A stretch of DNA of 64,000 nt from Acinetobacter sp. XH1741 (GCF_041021895.1 NZ_CP157428.1:3410001-3474000), one strand, 5' to 3'; counted from the stretch's first letter, positions 35,934 to 47,310 are shown. Translations and numbers: made by a program. Notes: a model not told the origin generated them from the letters alone.

Positions 35934-38900
35934 TTATTTCTTTAAGCCCATTTGTTTAATAGACATGAGGCTTCGGAACTTACGTTTTCCCCAACCGCTT
36001 AATTGATCAATATATAAGTACATTACAGGTGTACTATATAAAGTTAATATCTGGCTAATGATCAAACCACCCACAATCGATACACCCAAAGGCACATGTA
36101 ACTCTGCACCATCCCCTCGGCCCAAAGCCAAAGGTAGAGCACCAAACAAAGCTGCAAATGTTGTCATCATGATGGGGCGAAAACGTAGCACCGACGCGTC
36201 TAAAATCGCTGTTTCAGGTTTTAAGTTTTGCTTTCGCTGCAAAGTTAAAGCGACGTCAATCATCATGATGGCATTCTTTTTCACAATACCAATCAGCAAT
36301 AAAATTCCAATGAGAGCAATCACCGTAAATTCCATTTTAAAAAGTATAAGTGCAATGAGTGCCCCTAATCCCGCAGATGGCAATGTTGAGAGAATCGTTA
36401 AAGGATGGGCAAAACTTTCATATAAAATTCCGAGCACAATATAAATCACCACAATTGCGGCCAAAATAAGTAATGGTTCCGAACTTAATGAAGATTGAAA
36501 AGCTTTTGCTGAACCTTGGAATGACCCTCGTATAGAAGTTGGGACTTTTAATTCATTCATTGCATTATTAATTTGAAGGGTGGCATCTGAAAGTGAATAA
36601 CCATCATTTAAATTGAATGTAATGGTACTGGCAGCAAATAACCCTTGATGATTGACCGACAAAGAAGTGTTCGCAGCTTTCCATGAACTAAATGTAGATA
36701 AAGGGATGGACTGCCCTTGAGCATCTTGTATATAAATACTGTTGAGCGCTTCCACACTTTTTGCATACTCAGGTGCAACTTCCATAACCACATGATATTG
36801 ATTCATCGGGTTATAAATAGTTGACACCTGCCGCTGACCAAAGGCGTCGTTTAACGCGCTATCTGCTTGAGCTTGTGTTATGCCCATCATTTTCATTTTG
36901 TCATGGTCAAAAGTGAGCTTGGTTTCTAACCCTTTCACATCCTGATCACTAGATACATCGGTTAAAGCTGGCAGTTTAGATAAAGCAGCTTGAATCTGTG
37001 GTGTCCAGCTTCTTAGTGCGGTTAAGTCATCACCTTGTAAGGTATATTGATAACTGGCATCGCTTGAGCGGCCTCCCACATTAATATCCTGCACAGGTCT
37101 GAGACTAAAACGTATTCCTGCTTCATGCCCAAGTACTTTGCGTAAACGAGCCATAATCTGGTCTGGTGTATCTGTTCTTTCACCCAAAGGTTTTAAAGCT
37201 AAAAATAGATTGGCCCGATTAAGTTGGGAACCTCCAAGTGTACCCATCACATGGTCTACGGCTGGGTCTTTTCCAATCACGGCAATGTATTTTTTAAGCT
37301 TGGTATTCATTGCATCAAAAGAAATATTTTGGTCTGCAACCAAAGATCCCATCATGACCCCTGTATCTTGTTGGGGGAAGAAACCTTTAGGCACAGCAAT
37401 ATATAAATAAACATTCAGTCCAATCGTAAAAATGAAAATAATCATCGTCATGGCTTTATGCTGCAATGCGACAGCCAGACTACGTTTATATAGCAGGGTA
37501 ATTCGGCCAAATAAGCCCTGTTTTTTCAAATATTCATCGTCAGATGCAACCAAAAGAGCTTTACTATAATCATCATTTTCCGACGTCTGTTCAGCTATTA
37601 GGTTTTCAGTGCTTGGCTGATTTTTCTTATTCTTTTTCAACCACCATGCGCACAGCATAGGTGTGGTGGTGAGTGAAACCATCATTGAAATTAAGATGGC
37701 ATAGCTTAAGGTCATGGCAAACTCATGGAACAAACGTCCCACAATGCCCCCCATAAGTAAAATAGGTACAAATACCGCAATCAATGAAATACTCATTGAG
37801 ATCACCGTAAAACTGACCTCTCTTGCCCCCGTAATTGCCGCCTGCATGGGAGCAAGGCCCTCTTCCATTCGCCTTGAAATGGTTTCAAGCACCACAATGG
37901 TATCGTCTACCACAAACCCTGTCGCAATCGTCAAAGCCATTAAACTAATGTTGTTTAATGAAAAGCCTGAGGCATACATCAAAGCAAAAGTACCAACAAG
38001 AGAAATCGGTACAGTAATCGCAGGAATTAAAGTAGCTCGGCCATTTTTCAAAAATACGAAAACAACAATAATGACCAATATGATCGCAATAATTAAAGTC
38101 CGTTCAATTTCTCTTAAAGAAGCTTGAATGGTCTTACTACGATCAACCGCTGTATGAATTTCAATTTGTGATGGAAGTGCCTGTTGTAAGGTCGGCAACA
38201 TTTGATTAATGCGTTGAATAGTCTCAATTACATTGGCATTAGGCTGTTTAAATACCATAATCAAAACAGAAGGTTGGTCTGCGTAGTAACCCGCATTACG
38301 AATATCCAATACAGAGTCTTTTACTTCTCCAACATCAGAAATTCTAACCGCTCCCCCATTTTTATAGCTCACAATTAAAGGAATATAGTCAGCAGCTTGT
38401 TTGGCTTGGTCATTTGCTTTGACTTCCCACAGCTCTTGTTTCTTTTCTATAAAGCCTTTAGGTCGGTTTGCATTTGTTGAGGTAATGGCAGAGCGTACAG
38501 TATCTAGCCCAATACCATAATGCGCCAACTGGCTAGGGTTAAGTTCAACCCGTACCGCGGGCTGTGCTGCTCCCCCAATACTGACATCACCAACTCCCTC
38601 AATCTGGAGGAGTTTTTGCCCCAAAATCGTGTCGGCTGCATCATACATCTGGCCTCTAGATAAAGTTTTAGAGGTCAGCGCCAAAATCATGACTGGCGCA
38701 TCAGCAGGATTGGCTTTTCGATAAGTTGGATTATTTTGAAGCCCCGATGGTAACGCAGAAAGCGATGCATTAATTGCACCCTGCACGTCACGAGCGGCAC
38801 CATTAATATCACGATTTAAATCAAACTGAAGCGTAATACGAGTAGAGCCTAATGTACTTGAAGAGGTAATTTCATTTACCCCAGCAATACGTCCCAAATT

Positions 38901-39107
38901 TCGCTCTAACGGCGTAGCGACTGTAGCTGCCATCACCTCTGGACTTGCCCCTGCCTGCTTTGCCGTTACAGAAATAGTAGGGAAATCAACTCGTGGCAAT
39001 GAAGCAACGGGTAAAATATTAAAAGCTAAGAAACCCAGCAACACCAAACCAATACTCAGTAAAGTCGTTGCTACAGGACGTCGTATAAAAGGCGTTGAAA
39101 TACTCAT
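35934..39107 (-). CDS. RND efflux pump, MdtC-like
   Basis: This 1057-residue HAE-type RND transporter has twelve membrane helices and two large periplasmic loops. Family motifs are visible: RRPVATTLL at the N-terminus, [17 protein letters not shown] with the paired Asp in TM4, and [21 protein letters not shown] pumps export organic molecules using the proton gradient. It overlaps the upstream RND gene by an ATGA, exactly as mdtB and mdtC sit together in E. coli, where the two different subunits form one heterotrimer. Confidence 0.92.
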   Translation of the reverse strand: MSISTPFIRRPVATTLLSIGLVLLGFLAFNILPVASLPRVDFPTISVTAKQAGASPEVMAATVATPLERNLGRIAGVNEITSSSTLGSTRITLQFDLNRDINGAARDVQGAINASLSALPSGLQNNPTYRKANPADAPVMILALTSKTLSRGQMYDAADTILGQKLLQIEGVGDVSIGGAAQPAVRVELNPSQLAHYGIGLDTVRSAITSTNANRPKGFIEKKQELWEVKANDQAKQAADYIPLIVSYKNGGAVRISDVGEVKDSVLDIRNAGYYADQPSVLIMVFKQPNANVIETIQRINQMLPTLQQALPSQIEIHTAVDRSKTIQASLREIERTLIIAIILVIIVVFVFLKNGRATLIPAITVPISLVGTFALMYASGFSLNNISLMALTIATGFVVDDTIVVLETISRRMEEGLAPMQAAITGAREVSFTVISMSISLIAVFVPILLMGGIVGRLFHEFAMTLSYAILISMMVSLTTTPMLCAWWLKKNKKNQPSTENLIAEQTSENDDYSKALLVASDDEYLKKQGLFGRITLLYKRSLAVALQHKAMTMIIFIFTIGLNVYLYIAVPKGFFPQQDTGVMMGSLVADQNISFDAMNTKLKKYIAVIGKDPAVDHVMGTLGGSQLNRANLFLALKPLGERTDTPDQIMARLRKVLGHEAGIRFSLRPVQDINVGGRSSDASYQYTLQGDDLTALRSWTPQIQAALSKLPALTDVSSDQDVKGLETKLTFDHDKMKMMGITQAQADSALNDAFGQRQVSTIYNPMNQYHVVMEVAPEYAKSVEALNSIYIQDAQGQSIPLSTFSSWKAANTSLSVNHQGLFAASTITFNLNDGYSLSDATLQINNAMNELKVPTSIRGSFQGSAKAFQSSLSSEPLLILAAIVVIYIVLGILYESFAHPLTILSTLPSAGLGALIALILFKMEFTVIALIGILLLIGIVKKNAIMMIDVALTLQRKQNLKPETAILDASVLRFRPIMMTTFAALFGALPLALGRGDGAELHVPLGVSIVGGLIISQILTLYSTPVMYLYIDQLSGWGKRKFRSLMSIKQMGLKK

Positions 39108-42100
39108 ACTTCATCCACCCCTGACTTAAAATGTTCATAAGGTGGTAACTCGCTGGCATCTTTATCTGGACGGCGATTTCCTTTTATGCGCTGCGCCAAA
39201 TGATCAAAAGCGAGATAAACAACTGGTGTGGTAAATAAAGTAAGAAGCTGACTCAGAATTAAACCACCAATCATGGTAATACCAAGTGGATGGCGTAATT
39301 CCGATCCCATTCCACTACCAATAACCAAAGGCACGGCACCTAATAATGCCGCCATAGTGGTCATTAAAATTGGTCTAAATCTTAATAAACAAGCTTGATA
39401 AATTGATTCCATTGGAGTCAGACCCTGATGCCGTTCTGCATCTAGGGCGAAATCAATCATCATGATTGCATTTTTCTTAACAATACCAATCAGCAGCACA
39501 ATGCCAATAATCGCAATAATATTTAAATCATTATGAGTTAAGGACAATGCTAAAAGTGCGCCAATCCCTGCCGATGGTAATGTCGATAAAATGGTGAGTG
39601 GATGTATGAAGCTTTCATAAAGCACGCCCAAAATAATATACATCACCACAATTGCAGCAATAATGAGCCATACCGTATTACTTAAAGAAGCTTGAAACGC
39701 AAGAGCAGCACCCTGAAATTGAGTCATCAAACTATTTGGTAGCTTTAACTGTTGCTCGGTTTCTTTGACCGCTTGAACTGCTTGCTCTAATGACACACCT
39801 TGAGCAGTATCAAATGAAATTGTTGCCGTTGGGAATTGACCTAAATGGTTAATCTCAAGCAAAGTATTTCTAGGTTGAATCGTGGCGATTGAACTTAAAC
39901 GAACAGGCTTTCCACTGCTTGAAGGAATATATAGATCCTGTAAGGCTTGTAGACCATTTTGATCTTGTTCTGATAACCCAAGCACTACATGGTATTGATT
40001 GGTTTGAGTGAAAATAGTACTGATGAGTCTTTGCCCAAATGCGTTGTAAAGAATGTTATCAATACTCGCTGTCGTCACCCCATATTGAGCGGCGGCATCG
40101 CGGTTAATATCAACATAGACCTGTAAGCCTTTATCTTGCCAGTCACTTGCTAAATTTGTAATTTCAGGACGCGAAGACAAAGCTTGAACGAGTTTTGGAA
40201 TCCATGTCGCCAAGTCCTCAGAACGCGTAGATTGCACGGTAAACTGATATTGAGTTCTACTTTGTCTTGCATCGATTGTTAAATCTTGAGCAGGCTGCAA
40301 ATATGTAGTCACACCCTGAGCTTTACTCAGGCGTTGTTGCAAATCACTAATAACCGTCTGCACATCGGGACGAGCCGATTTATCCTTTAAATTAATTAAA
40401 ATACGGCCAGTATTTAGTGAACTGTTTGTTCCATCAACACCAATAAACGATGAAATACTTTGTACAGCAGGATCTTGCAAAATAATTTTTGCAGTTTCTT
40501 GCTGCTTAACGCTCATTGCCTGAAATGAAATCGTCTGATCAGCTTCAGTTGTAGCAATAATTTGTCCTGTATCCTGAACAGGGAAAAAACCTTTCGGGAT
40601 AAAAACATACAACATGACCGTAAAGACAAACGTCGCAACCGTAACGACTAAAAATAGCCCTTGTCGCGCTAGTACCCAGCGTAGTGCTTTGGAATAGATA
40701 CCAATCGTTTTATCAAAAAAGCTCCCCATGGCATGATAAAAACGTCCCTGCTCTGCCTCAGGAATATGCTTAAGCAACCTCGAAGACAGCATCGGGGTCA
40801 GGGTCAAAGAAATAAAAGCTGAAATTAAAATAGAAACAGCGAGTGTTACCGCAAACTCACGAAATAATCGCCCAACTACATCTCCCATAAATAGCAGAGG
40901 AATGAGTACGGCAATCAGCGAAATGGTCAGGGAAATAATGGTAAAACCGATTTGCTCTGAGCCTTTTAAGGCAGCCTGCATCGGCGACTCGCCTTGCTCA
41001 ATATAACGGGAAATGTTTTCGATCATGACAATGGCATCGTCAATGACAAAACCCGTGGCAATGGTAAGCGCCATCAAACTTAAATTATCGACCGAAAAAC
41101 CGATCAGATACATCACAGCAAAAGTACCGACCAAAGAAAGTGGTAATGCCACTGCCGGAATAAAAGTTGCCCGTACACTACGTAAAAATAGAAATACAAC
41201 AATGATGACCAGCACCATTGCCAAAACCAGCTCAAACTCTACATCTGTTAGTGAGGCCTGAATGGTCGCAGTACTATCATTTAAAATTTCCACATTCACA
41301 GACTGTGGAAAACTACTTTGTAATTTTGGCAGGATTTGCTTAATTTGATCCGCAACCTGAATCACATTTGCATTGGGTTGACGTTGTACATTAATAATAA
41401 TGGCTGGCGTTTGGGTTGCGGCATTATTACTAGTATGTCCAACCCATGCCGCTAAACGCACGTTTTCTGCCGAATCAATGGTCGCAGCAATATCGGACAT
41501 TCGAATTGGTGCGCCATTTTTATAGGCAACAATTAGATTTTTATAATCATCAGCCGTATGCAACTGATCATTACCATCAATTGTAGAGGACTGTACGCTA
41601 CCACTAATCGTACCTTTTGCTTGATTAACGTTAGCCGCCGTGACCGCTGTACGCACATCTTCTAAAGTCAGCCCCATATTGGCCAAAGCTGCCGAGTTTA
41701 CTTGCAAACGTACTGCGGGGCGCTGTCCACCACTTACACTAATTAAACCAACGCCGCTCACTTGAGAAAGTTGCTGTGCTAAACGGGTATCGACCAGATC
41801 TTCCAGTTTAGTAATGGGCATCTCTTTAGAGCTGATTGCAATGGTCATAATTGGCTTATCAGCCGGATTTACTTTGCTATAAGTCGGTGGCGTCAGCAAA
41901 TCATTAGGTAACAAATTATTGGATGCATTAATTGCAGCCTGTACCTCTTGTTCAGCAACGTCCAATCCCAAATTTAAATTAAATTGCAAAGTAATGACTG
42001 ATGCTCCATTGGAGCTAGTCGATGACATTTGGCTTAGACCCGGCATCTGCCCAAACTGACGTTCAAGCGGAGCGGTAATCGTTGAGGCAATAACCTCAGG

Positions 42101-42271
42101 ACTAGCACCCGGATATAAGGTCGTGACCTGCATAGTTGGATAATCGACCTCTGGCAATGAAGCCACAGGTAAAAATTTCCACGACACCAACCCACATAAA
42201 AAAATGGCGATCATGACCAGTGTAGTCGCCACTGGACGCTGGATAAATAAACGGGAAGGATTCATCAGCAC
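39104..42271 (-). CDS. RND efflux pump, MdtB-like
   Basis: This 1055-residue HAE-type RND transporter is a paralogue of its neighbour. It has [30 protein letters not shown] with the paired Asp in TM4, and [21 protein letters not shown]. The C-terminal tail is charged. It follows the adaptor gene by 3 bases and overlaps the next pump gene by 4. Two distinct pumps under one adaptor match the MdtABC arrangement. The substrate is unknown; the downstream NRPS-like gene raises the option that its product is exported here. Confidence 0.92.
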   Translation of the reverse strand: MLMNPSRLFIQRPVATTLVMIAIFLCGLVSWKFLPVASLPEVDYPTMQVTTLYPGASPEVIASTITAPLERQFGQMPGLSQMSSTSSNGASVITLQFNLNLGLDVAEQEVQAAINASNNLLPNDLLTPPTYSKVNPADKPIMTIAISSKEMPITKLEDLVDTRLAQQLSQVSGVGLISVSGGQRPAVRLQVNSAALANMGLTLEDVRTAVTAANVNQAKGTISGSVQSSTIDGNDQLHTADDYKNLIVAYKNGAPIRMSDIAATIDSAENVRLAAWVGHTSNNAATQTPAIIINVQRQPNANVIQVADQIKQILPKLQSSFPQSVNVEILNDSTATIQASLTDVEFELVLAMVLVIIVVFLFLRSVRATFIPAVALPLSLVGTFAVMYLIGFSVDNLSLMALTIATGFVIDDAIVMIENISRYIEQGESPMQAALKGSEQIGFTIISLTISLIAVLIPLLFMGDVVGRLFREFAVTLAVSILISAFISLTLTPMLSSRLLKHIPEAEQGRFYHAMGSFFDKTIGIYSKALRWVLARQGLFLVVTVATFVFTVMLYVFIPKGFFPVQDTGQIIATTEADQTISFQAMSVKQQETAKIILQDPAVQSISSFIGVDGTNSSLNTGRILINLKDKSARPDVQTVISDLQQRLSKAQGVTTYLQPAQDLTIDARQSRTQYQFTVQSTRSEDLATWIPKLVQALSSRPEITNLASDWQDKGLQVYVDINRDAAAQYGVTTASIDNILYNAFGQRLISTIFTQTNQYHVVLGLSEQDQNGLQALQDLYIPSSSGKPVRLSSIATIQPRNTLLEINHLGQFPTATISFDTAQGVSLEQAVQAVKETEQQLKLPNSLMTQFQGAALAFQASLSNTVWLIIAAIVVMYIILGVLYESFIHPLTILSTLPSAGIGALLALSLTHNDLNIIAIIGIVLLIGIVKKNAIMMIDFALDAERHQGLTPMESIYQACLLRFRPILMTTMAALLGAVPLVIGSGMGSELRHPLGITMIGGLILSQLLTLFTTPVVYLAFDHLAQRIKGNRRPDKDASELPPYEHFKSGVDEV

Positions 42272-42274
42272 TCC

Positions 42275-43684
42275 TTACTGCGCGTTTTGAGCAGAAGGTT
42301 GACTGGCTACAACGCCTGATGCATTAGTCTGCTCACGACGATGTTGCCATTGATGCTGTCCGGTATCTGAATTACTCGTTGTTTCTGGTGTACCACCTTG
42401 AGCATTTTGATGCTGCCAGTGTCCACCTCCCCCATGTGTACCTGTAGCTTGTCCGGCACCTTGGTGGTGCCCTGTGCCAGCTACACTAATTTTCGCGCCA
42501 TCTTTAAGTTTATCGACACCATCTGTGACGACGGCCTCATTAACTGTCAATGCGCCACTGGTAATTACAGTATTGTCACCTACAACAGCCCCTGTTTGAA
42601 CATTCACAGCACTCACGGTCTGATCAGGATTCACTTTATAAACAAACGAACCATTGGCACCGAGTTGCAACGCAACAGTTGGAACAATCATCGCATTGGC
42701 AATATTGCCTAAACTCATCCGAACATTAACAAACTGATTTGGAAATAAATGCTGGTTTTGATTATCAAAACTGGCTTTGATGTTAATAGTTCCAGTATTG
42801 ATATTGACCTGATTATCTAAAGCGACCAATTTACCATCGGCCAGTTTTTGAGTGTTTTGACGATCCCAAGCTTCAACCTTAACGTTTTGGTTAGGGTTAT
42901 CCATAATTTGCATCAATTGCGTTAAATATTGCTCAGGTACCGCAAATACCACTGAAATATTTTTAAACTGAGTAATATTAGCAATGCCGTTTGCATCAGA
43001 TGTCGTCACCATATTGCCAACATCTACCTGACGTAAACCGATACGCCCATCGACAGGAGATACAACACGGGTATAACTTAACTGTAATTTTGCATTTTCT
43101 ACAGCAGCCTGATCCGTCTTTAAAACACCTTCATACTGTTTGACTAACGATGCTTGAGTGTCATACTGCTGCTTAGCAATTGAATCTTGTTTCCAGAGCT
43201 GAGCATAACGCTGTAGATCAAGTTTAGCATTCGTTAATAACGCTTGATCTTTAAGTAACTGACCTTGAGCTTGTAATAAGGTTGCTTTAGGAGCACGGTC
43301 ATCAATAAGCGCTAAAAGCTGCCCCTTGTGAACATAACTCCCTTCTTTAAAATTAATTTGCATTAAAGTGCCGTTAATTAACGGATGCACAATAATTGTA
43401 TTGGTTGAAGTGACTGTCCCTAAGGCTTGAATGGTTTGCTGTACATCTTGTTGCACGACCTTGCTTGTGCCTACCACAGTAGCAGAGTTGCCTCCCCCAA
43501 AATGTCCACCTTTTCCTCGTTTACCTGCTGATGCACTTTGTGAAGACTTTAGCGGTTGATGGGTTAAATGCCAAATTCCAAACCCCACAAGGAATAGTAT
43601 TAAAAACAATACTATATAGCTTAAAAATGACTTGGTTTTTGAAGGTTTTTTTATAACCTTGTTTGGTTCAGATGTGTCATTCAT
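42275..43684 (-). CDS. RND periplasmic adaptor, MdtA-like
   Basis: This 469-residue membrane-fusion protein has an N-terminal membrane anchor (SYIVLFLILFLVGFGIWHL). A biotinyl-lipoyl-like half motif follows (VHPLINGTLMQINFKEGSYVHKGQLLALID), then an alpha-helical hairpin, the second lipoyl half (SYTRVVSPVDGRIGLRQVDVG) and a beta-barrel domain. The C-terminal 70 residues are low-complexity, rich in Gly, His and Gln, which is unusual in length for the family. It is the first gene of the minus-strand efflux operon. Confidence 0.92.
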   Translation of the reverse strand: MNDTSEPNKVIKKPSKTKSFLSYIVLFLILFLVGFGIWHLTHQPLKSSQSASAGKRGKGGHFGGGNSATVVGTSKVVQQDVQQTIQALGTVTSTNTIIVHPLINGTLMQINFKEGSYVHKGQLLALIDDRAPKATLLQAQGQLLKDQALLTNAKLDLQRYAQLWKQDSIAKQQYDTQASLVKQYEGVLKTDQAAVENAKLQLSYTRVVSPVDGRIGLRQVDVGNMVTTSDANGIANITQFKNISVVFAVPEQYLTQLMQIMDNPNQNVKVEAWDRQNTQKLADGKLVALDNQVNINTGTINIKASFDNQNQHLFPNQFVNVRMSLGNIANAMIVPTVALQLGANGSFVYKVNPDQTVSAVNVQTGAVVGDNTVITSGALTVNEAVVTDGVDKLKDGAKISVAGTGHHQGAGQATGTHGGGGHWQHQNAQGGTPETTSNSDTGQHQWQHRREQTNASGVVASQPSAQNAQ

Positions 43685-43984
43685 AGAATCATCATAGGCT
43701 TATTTTTTCATACAATATAAATATGCTTTTAAGTTTAATTTAGACTTAAGTGTTAACAAATCACTACACAATTGTTTGATTAAAGTAAATTATTCAGCTT
43801 TGTTTAATTAACAATTTAAATAGTTTAATTAAACTTATTTTAAAATTTTTCCTATATAAACTATTTATAAGCCATCCATATAAATAAGCTGATATAGCAG
43901 TCTCAGCACATTGATTATGAAAAATTTGCTTTATAATTTTTCTAGAATAAATTTAAAGAAATAGATTCAAATGATAGGAATGAT
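43685..43984. other. divergent promoter region of the efflux operon and NTF2-like gene
   Basis: These 300 very AT-rich bases are dominated by TTTAATTAA-type sequence (several partly overlapping copies around 43735-43860). The promoters must be here but cannot be placed reliably. The repeats could be regulator sites. Confidence 0.45.
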
Positions 43985-44413
43985 ATGAGTCAAAAAATAA
44001 TAACCCCAACAGACATTCCGTTAGCATTTCAAATTGCTTGGAATAATCATGATATGAAAGCCTTTGCCTCTCTCTTTCATAAAGATGCAACTTTCGTTAA
44101 TCGTTTTGGTCATTACGTTAAAGGTGTTGATGAAATTATTGCACTTCACCGGCCCATTCATGAAACCATCTATAGTGATTCAAAATTAGAGAATGAACTT
44201 ATAGACATTACACATTTAAATGCAGATATATGTATTTCACATTTTTGGAGTCGCCTAAGCGCAGGCGCAGCTCATCCTCAAGGCCCTCATCAAATTGATA
44301 CCCTTATTCTTACGGTACTCATAAAGAATGATCATTCTTGGTCCATTCAGGCATTAGAGAACGTCACCTTAACTAACCCACGAACCGGAGAGAACATACT
44401 TAGAAATATATAA
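43985..44413 (+). CDS. SgcJ/EcaC-type NTF2-like protein
   Basis: This 142-residue single-domain protein of the NTF2/SnoaL fold has the SgcJ/EcaC pattern: PLAFQIAWNNHDMKAFASLFHKDATFVNRFGHYVKG at the start, with the hydrophobic pocket strands following. Such proteins are small oxidoreductases, isomerases or binding proteins; no function can be fixed. A good AGGA ribosome site lies 6 bases before the ATG. It diverges from the efflux operon and ends at a strong terminator. The next sequence to the right is the presumed island junction. Confidence 0.75.
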   Translation: MSQKIITPTDIPLAFQIAWNNHDMKAFASLFHKDATFVNRFGHYVKGVDEIIALHRPIHETIYSDSKLENELIDITHLNADICISHFWSRLSAGAAHPQGPHQIDTLILTVLIKNDHSWSIQALENVTLTNPRTGENILRNI

Positions 44414-44453
44414 AAGAGAGTAAGACAATTTTTAAGTAATTTATATGTATAAA

Positions 44454-44484
44454 AAAAAGCCCTTGTCATTAACAAGGGCTTTTT
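44454..44484 (+). terminator. Rho-independent terminator
   Basis: AAAAAGCCCTTGT pairs with ACAAGGGCTTTTT around a 5-nt loop, with A and T runs on both sides. It follows the NTF2-like gene. Confidence 0.9.
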
Positions 44485-44492
44485 AAGAATTT

Positions 44493-44506
44493 TGGCGGAA
44501 GCGGTG
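44493..44506 (-). other. candidate attachment-site remnant (tRNA-Ser 3' end-like)
   Basis: TGGCGGAAGCGGTG read on the minus strand gives CACCGCTTCCGCCA, which equals the 3' acceptor end with CCA of a common tRNA-Ser. No tRNA body is present beside it. It lies just outside the integrase remnant, as expected for the att copy left at the far end of an island. Confidence 0.45.
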
Positions 44507-44724
44507 TTAGTCAAATTAAACAACCAAACCACTGATAAACATACAAAAAATAATTTAATTTTAGTTTTTTACTGTTATTTTTACTACAATAAAATTTCAA
44601 CCAATCATTTGTTTATATTTCATTCACCTGACACTATTCTTGCTTAGTAAGCTAATGATTGTAAATTACAAATCATCTTAAACTACCCATTCTAAGACAG
44701 TTCATGTAATTTTACCTCAATTAA

Positions 44725-45087
44725 GAGTTCATTCGAGAATATATTCAATTAGAAGATTTTATATTCCCCGCCCCACGTAGTGGTGAAATGCTTTCCGACA
44801 TGCCATTGACTACACTAATCAAGCGTATGCATGAACAAGAACTAAAAAATGGCTTAGGCTATATTGATCCAAAACAGAATCGTATAATTACCACACATGG
44901 CTTTCGGTCTACTTTTCGTGACTGGTCTGCGGAAAAAACTAATTATGCGCGTGAAGTCTGTGAACATGTATTAGCGCACAAACTACCAGATAAAGTTGAA
45001 GCTTCTTACTTGCGTGGAGATTATCTAGATAAACGTAAAGAATTAATGGCAGATTGGGCAGAGCACTGCTCTACGCTTACAGAGTGA
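44725..45087 (+). pseudogene. P4-type tyrosine integrase, C-terminal remnant
   Basis: The open frame begins after a stop at 44722-44724 and covers about 120 residues. It has FPAPRSGEMLSDM, then the catalytic HxxR in THGFRSTFRDWSAE. The later His is in CEHVLAHKL and the nucleophile Tyr in EASYLRGDYLDKR, followed by a short tail. This is the C-terminal half of the catalytic domain of P4/CP4-like integrases (usually about 400 residues). The N-terminal DNA-binding and first catalytic Arg regions are missing, so it cannot be active. It marks an old integration event. The only in-frame ATG near the start (44788) would give 99 residues. Confidence 0.85.
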
Positions 45088-45159
45088 TGTAACACATAAA
45101 CCTTGTATTTCGCCTAACCAAATAATAATCTTACCCTTTATATTTATCATAGAGCCAAC

Positions 45160-46038
45160 ATGTCAATACAAACTATAAGCAGTACCATAACAAGGTTAAA
45201 TAAGGAGTTAGCAGATATTACTCATCGAATGAGCTTAGAGCAGAAAAAGGGAGCTGATATAATTTCTAAAATTTTACAAATTCAAAATTCTATCGGGAAG
45301 ACAACTAGCCCCTCTACATTAAAAACAAAGTTATCAGAAATTAGTAGGAAAGAACAAGAAAACGCTCGTATACAATCAAAACTTTCAGACTTACAAAAGA
45401 AAAAGATTGATATTGATAATAAGCTGCTGAAAGAAAAGCAGAACCTTATAAAAGAAGAAATACTGGAAAGAAAAAAATTAGAGGTCCTGACTAAAAAACA
45501 GCAGAAAGACGAAATTGAACATCAAAAGAAGCTGAAACGTGAAATTGATGCTATTAAAGCTTCTACCCAATATATTACTGATGTTTCAATATCATCTTAC
45601 AACAATACAATACCTGAGACGGAACCAGAATATGATTTGTTTATTTCACACGCTTCAGAAGATAAAGAAGATTTTGTCAGACCGCTTGCAGAGACATTAC
45701 AGCAACTTGGAGTAAACGTTTGGTACGATGAATTCACGTTAAAAGTTGGGGACAGTTTACGTCAAAAAATTGATAGTGGTCTCCGAAACTCTAAATACGG
45801 TACCGTTGTTCTTTCAACTGACTTTATTAAGAAAGACTGGACCAACTATGAACTTGATGGCTTAGTAGCTCGAGAAATGAATGGCCATAAAATGATTTTA
45901 CCGATTTGGCACAAAATTACTAAAAATGACGTTTTAGATTATAGTCCGAATTTAGCCGATAAAGTCGCCTTAAATACTTCTGTAAATAGTATTGAGGAAA
46001 TTGCCCATCAATTAGCTGATGTTATCTTAAATCGATAA
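45160..46038 (+). CDS. coiled-coil TIR-domain protein
   Basis: This 292-residue protein has a long, charged coiled coil (about 1-135, Lys/Glu/Gln-rich) followed by a TIR domain (about 157-285). The TIR signatures are YDLFISHASEDKEDFVRPLA, the GVNVWYDEFTLKVGDSLRQKID box, and DWTNYELDGL. Glu231 in the last is at the position of the catalytic Glu of NAD-cleaving TIR proteins. An Acinetobacter protein of the same build (AbTir) is known to make cyclic ADP-ribose isomers from NAD. A similar NADase role in defence or host interaction is therefore plausible. It stands alone, between the integrase remnant and chrB, with a hairpin after it. Confidence 0.85.
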   Translation: MSIQTISSTITRLNKELADITHRMSLEQKKGADIISKILQIQNSIGKTTSPSTLKTKLSEISRKEQENARIQSKLSDLQKKKIDIDNKLLKEKQNLIKEEILERKKLEVLTKKQQKDEIEHQKKLKREIDAIKASTQYITDVSISSYNNTIPETEPEYDLFISHASEDKEDFVRPLAETLQQLGVNVWYDEFTLKVGDSLRQKIDSGLRNSKYGTVVLSTDFIKKDWTNYELDGLVAREMNGHKMILPIWHKITKNDVLDYSPNLADKVALNTSVNSIEEIAHQLADVILNR

Positions 46039-46371
46039 GCGCCTTCTAAAAATTAAAATTTTGACTGAGATTTACAAATAACCTAATTCTCAGTCAACTT
46101 TTGAACACCCTACAATTTAGACACTTTACAATCAATAATTTAATTATAACTAAAACAATTTTTTTTGTGATGAGTAATACTGAATTCACAAATATTGATG
46201 TATATTGAAACAATAAAACCAAATAATTTATATAAAATCAAAAACTTAAAAAATTCTTCTTTAGCCATTTCCGCCCTTTAATATTTCTTTTGATATAAGA
46301 AATCGATTCTTCATATTTGTATCCAAGCCAAATTAATGTTATATATTTAACAAATAAGTTGAGTATACAAC
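46039..46371. other. intergenic region before chrB
   Basis: These 333 AT-rich bases hold a hairpin at 46061-46097. The chrB promoter must be in the remainder but cannot be placed. Confidence 0.5.
46061..46097 (+). terminator. candidate terminator of the TIR gene
   Basis: TTGACTGAGA (46061-46070) pairs perfectly with TCTCAGTCAA (46088-46097), followed by CTTTTG. The loop is 17 bases. Confidence 0.55.
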
Positions 46372-47310
46372 ATGAAAATATCTTTACTCATATCCTCTTT
46401 GCCTACACAGAACACATCTACACGTATGAGAGTATGGCGTTCTCTTAAAGCAAGTGGAGCCGCAATCCTTAGAGATGGTGTGTATTTACTTCCCATTTCT
46501 CATAGCGAGAAATTTGATCCTATTGCAAGTGACGTTATTTCAGAGCAAGGCTCTGCGTATGTATTCCATGCGGAGCAGCCTTTAAACCTTGAATTAGCTC
46601 CTTTCTTCAGTCGAAAAGAAGAATACGATGTCCTCTATAAACAACTCTCTGAGTTAAGAGATCGTCAATCTAAAGATGAAAAGAAAGAGCTGCTCAAGCA
46701 AATCCGTAAATTAAGAAAAAGTATCGATGCACTCGTAGAAATTGACTATTACCCCGATGAGACTCAAGCACAGGTACTAAATGAACTTTCTGCTTTAGAG
46801 CTTTCAATAGCTCGACTTGGTGAAGTGAATGAGCCTCAAGCAATACAAGCACATATTCAACTTCTAGATAAAAATAGTTATCAAAACAAAATATGGGCAA
46901 CTCGTAAGAGACCTTGGATTGATCGTCTAGCCTCTGCATGGCTAATCAAGACTTTTATTGATTCAACTCCTACATTTATTTGGTTAGAAACACCAAGTGA
47001 ATGTCCAGAAGAAGCTTTAGGATTCGATTTTGATGGTGCAGCTTTCAGTCATATCAATCACTGGGTTACCTTCGAAGTTCTTTTACATAGTTTTAATTTA
47101 GAAACACCTGCTTTGAAAAAAATTGCAGAGATTGTCCACTATCTTGATATTGGCGGGATTGAGCCACCCGAAGCTTCAGGCATAGAAACCGTCTTTGCAG
47201 GAATACATGAAAACATTACAGATGATGACCAATTATTAGTCGCATCAAATGCAATCTTTAATGGCCTATTGTCTAGCTTTAATAAAAATAGCTCTGTACT
47301 GAATGATTAA
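46372..47310 (+). CDS. chrB: chromate resistance protein ChrB
   Basis: This 312-residue protein has the two-part ChrB layout. The N-terminal region (MKISLLISSLPTQNTSTRMRVWRSLKASGA and RDGVYLLP) matches the regulatory half. The C-terminal ChrB domain contains ATRKRPWIDRLASAWLI, FDFDGA and HYLDIGGI. ChrB acts as a chromate-sensing regulator or helper of the ChrA pump in other bacteria. chrA follows directly, with the two frames nearly touching. Confidence 0.88.
   Translation: MKISLLISSLPTQNTSTRMRVWRSLKASGAAILRDGVYLLPISHSEKFDPIASDVISEQGSAYVFHAEQPLNLELAPFFSRKEEYDVLYKQLSELRDRQSKDEKKELLKQIRKLRKSIDALVEIDYYPDETQAQVLNELSALELSIARLGEVNEPQAIQAHIQLLDKNSYQNKIWATRKRPWIDRLASAWLIKTFIDSTPTFIWLETPSECPEEALGFDFDGAAFSHINHWVTFEVLLHSFNLETPALKKIAEIVHYLDIGGIEPPEASGIETVFAGIHENITDDDQLLVASNAIFNGLLSSFNKNSSVLND

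Larger units (their letters stand above)
44414..44724. other. intergenic stretch holding terminator and presumed island junction
   Basis: It contains the terminator at 44454-44484, the tRNA-Ser-like 3' end at 44493-44506, and then about 200 AT-rich bases with no gene up to the integrase remnant. Confidence 0.55.

Noticed and set aside
36058..38127. Long plus-strand open frames opposite the MdtC-like gene (for example 36058-36444 and 37714-38127)
   Set aside because: They are antisense to a strong RND coding region and have unnatural compositions and no ribosome site.
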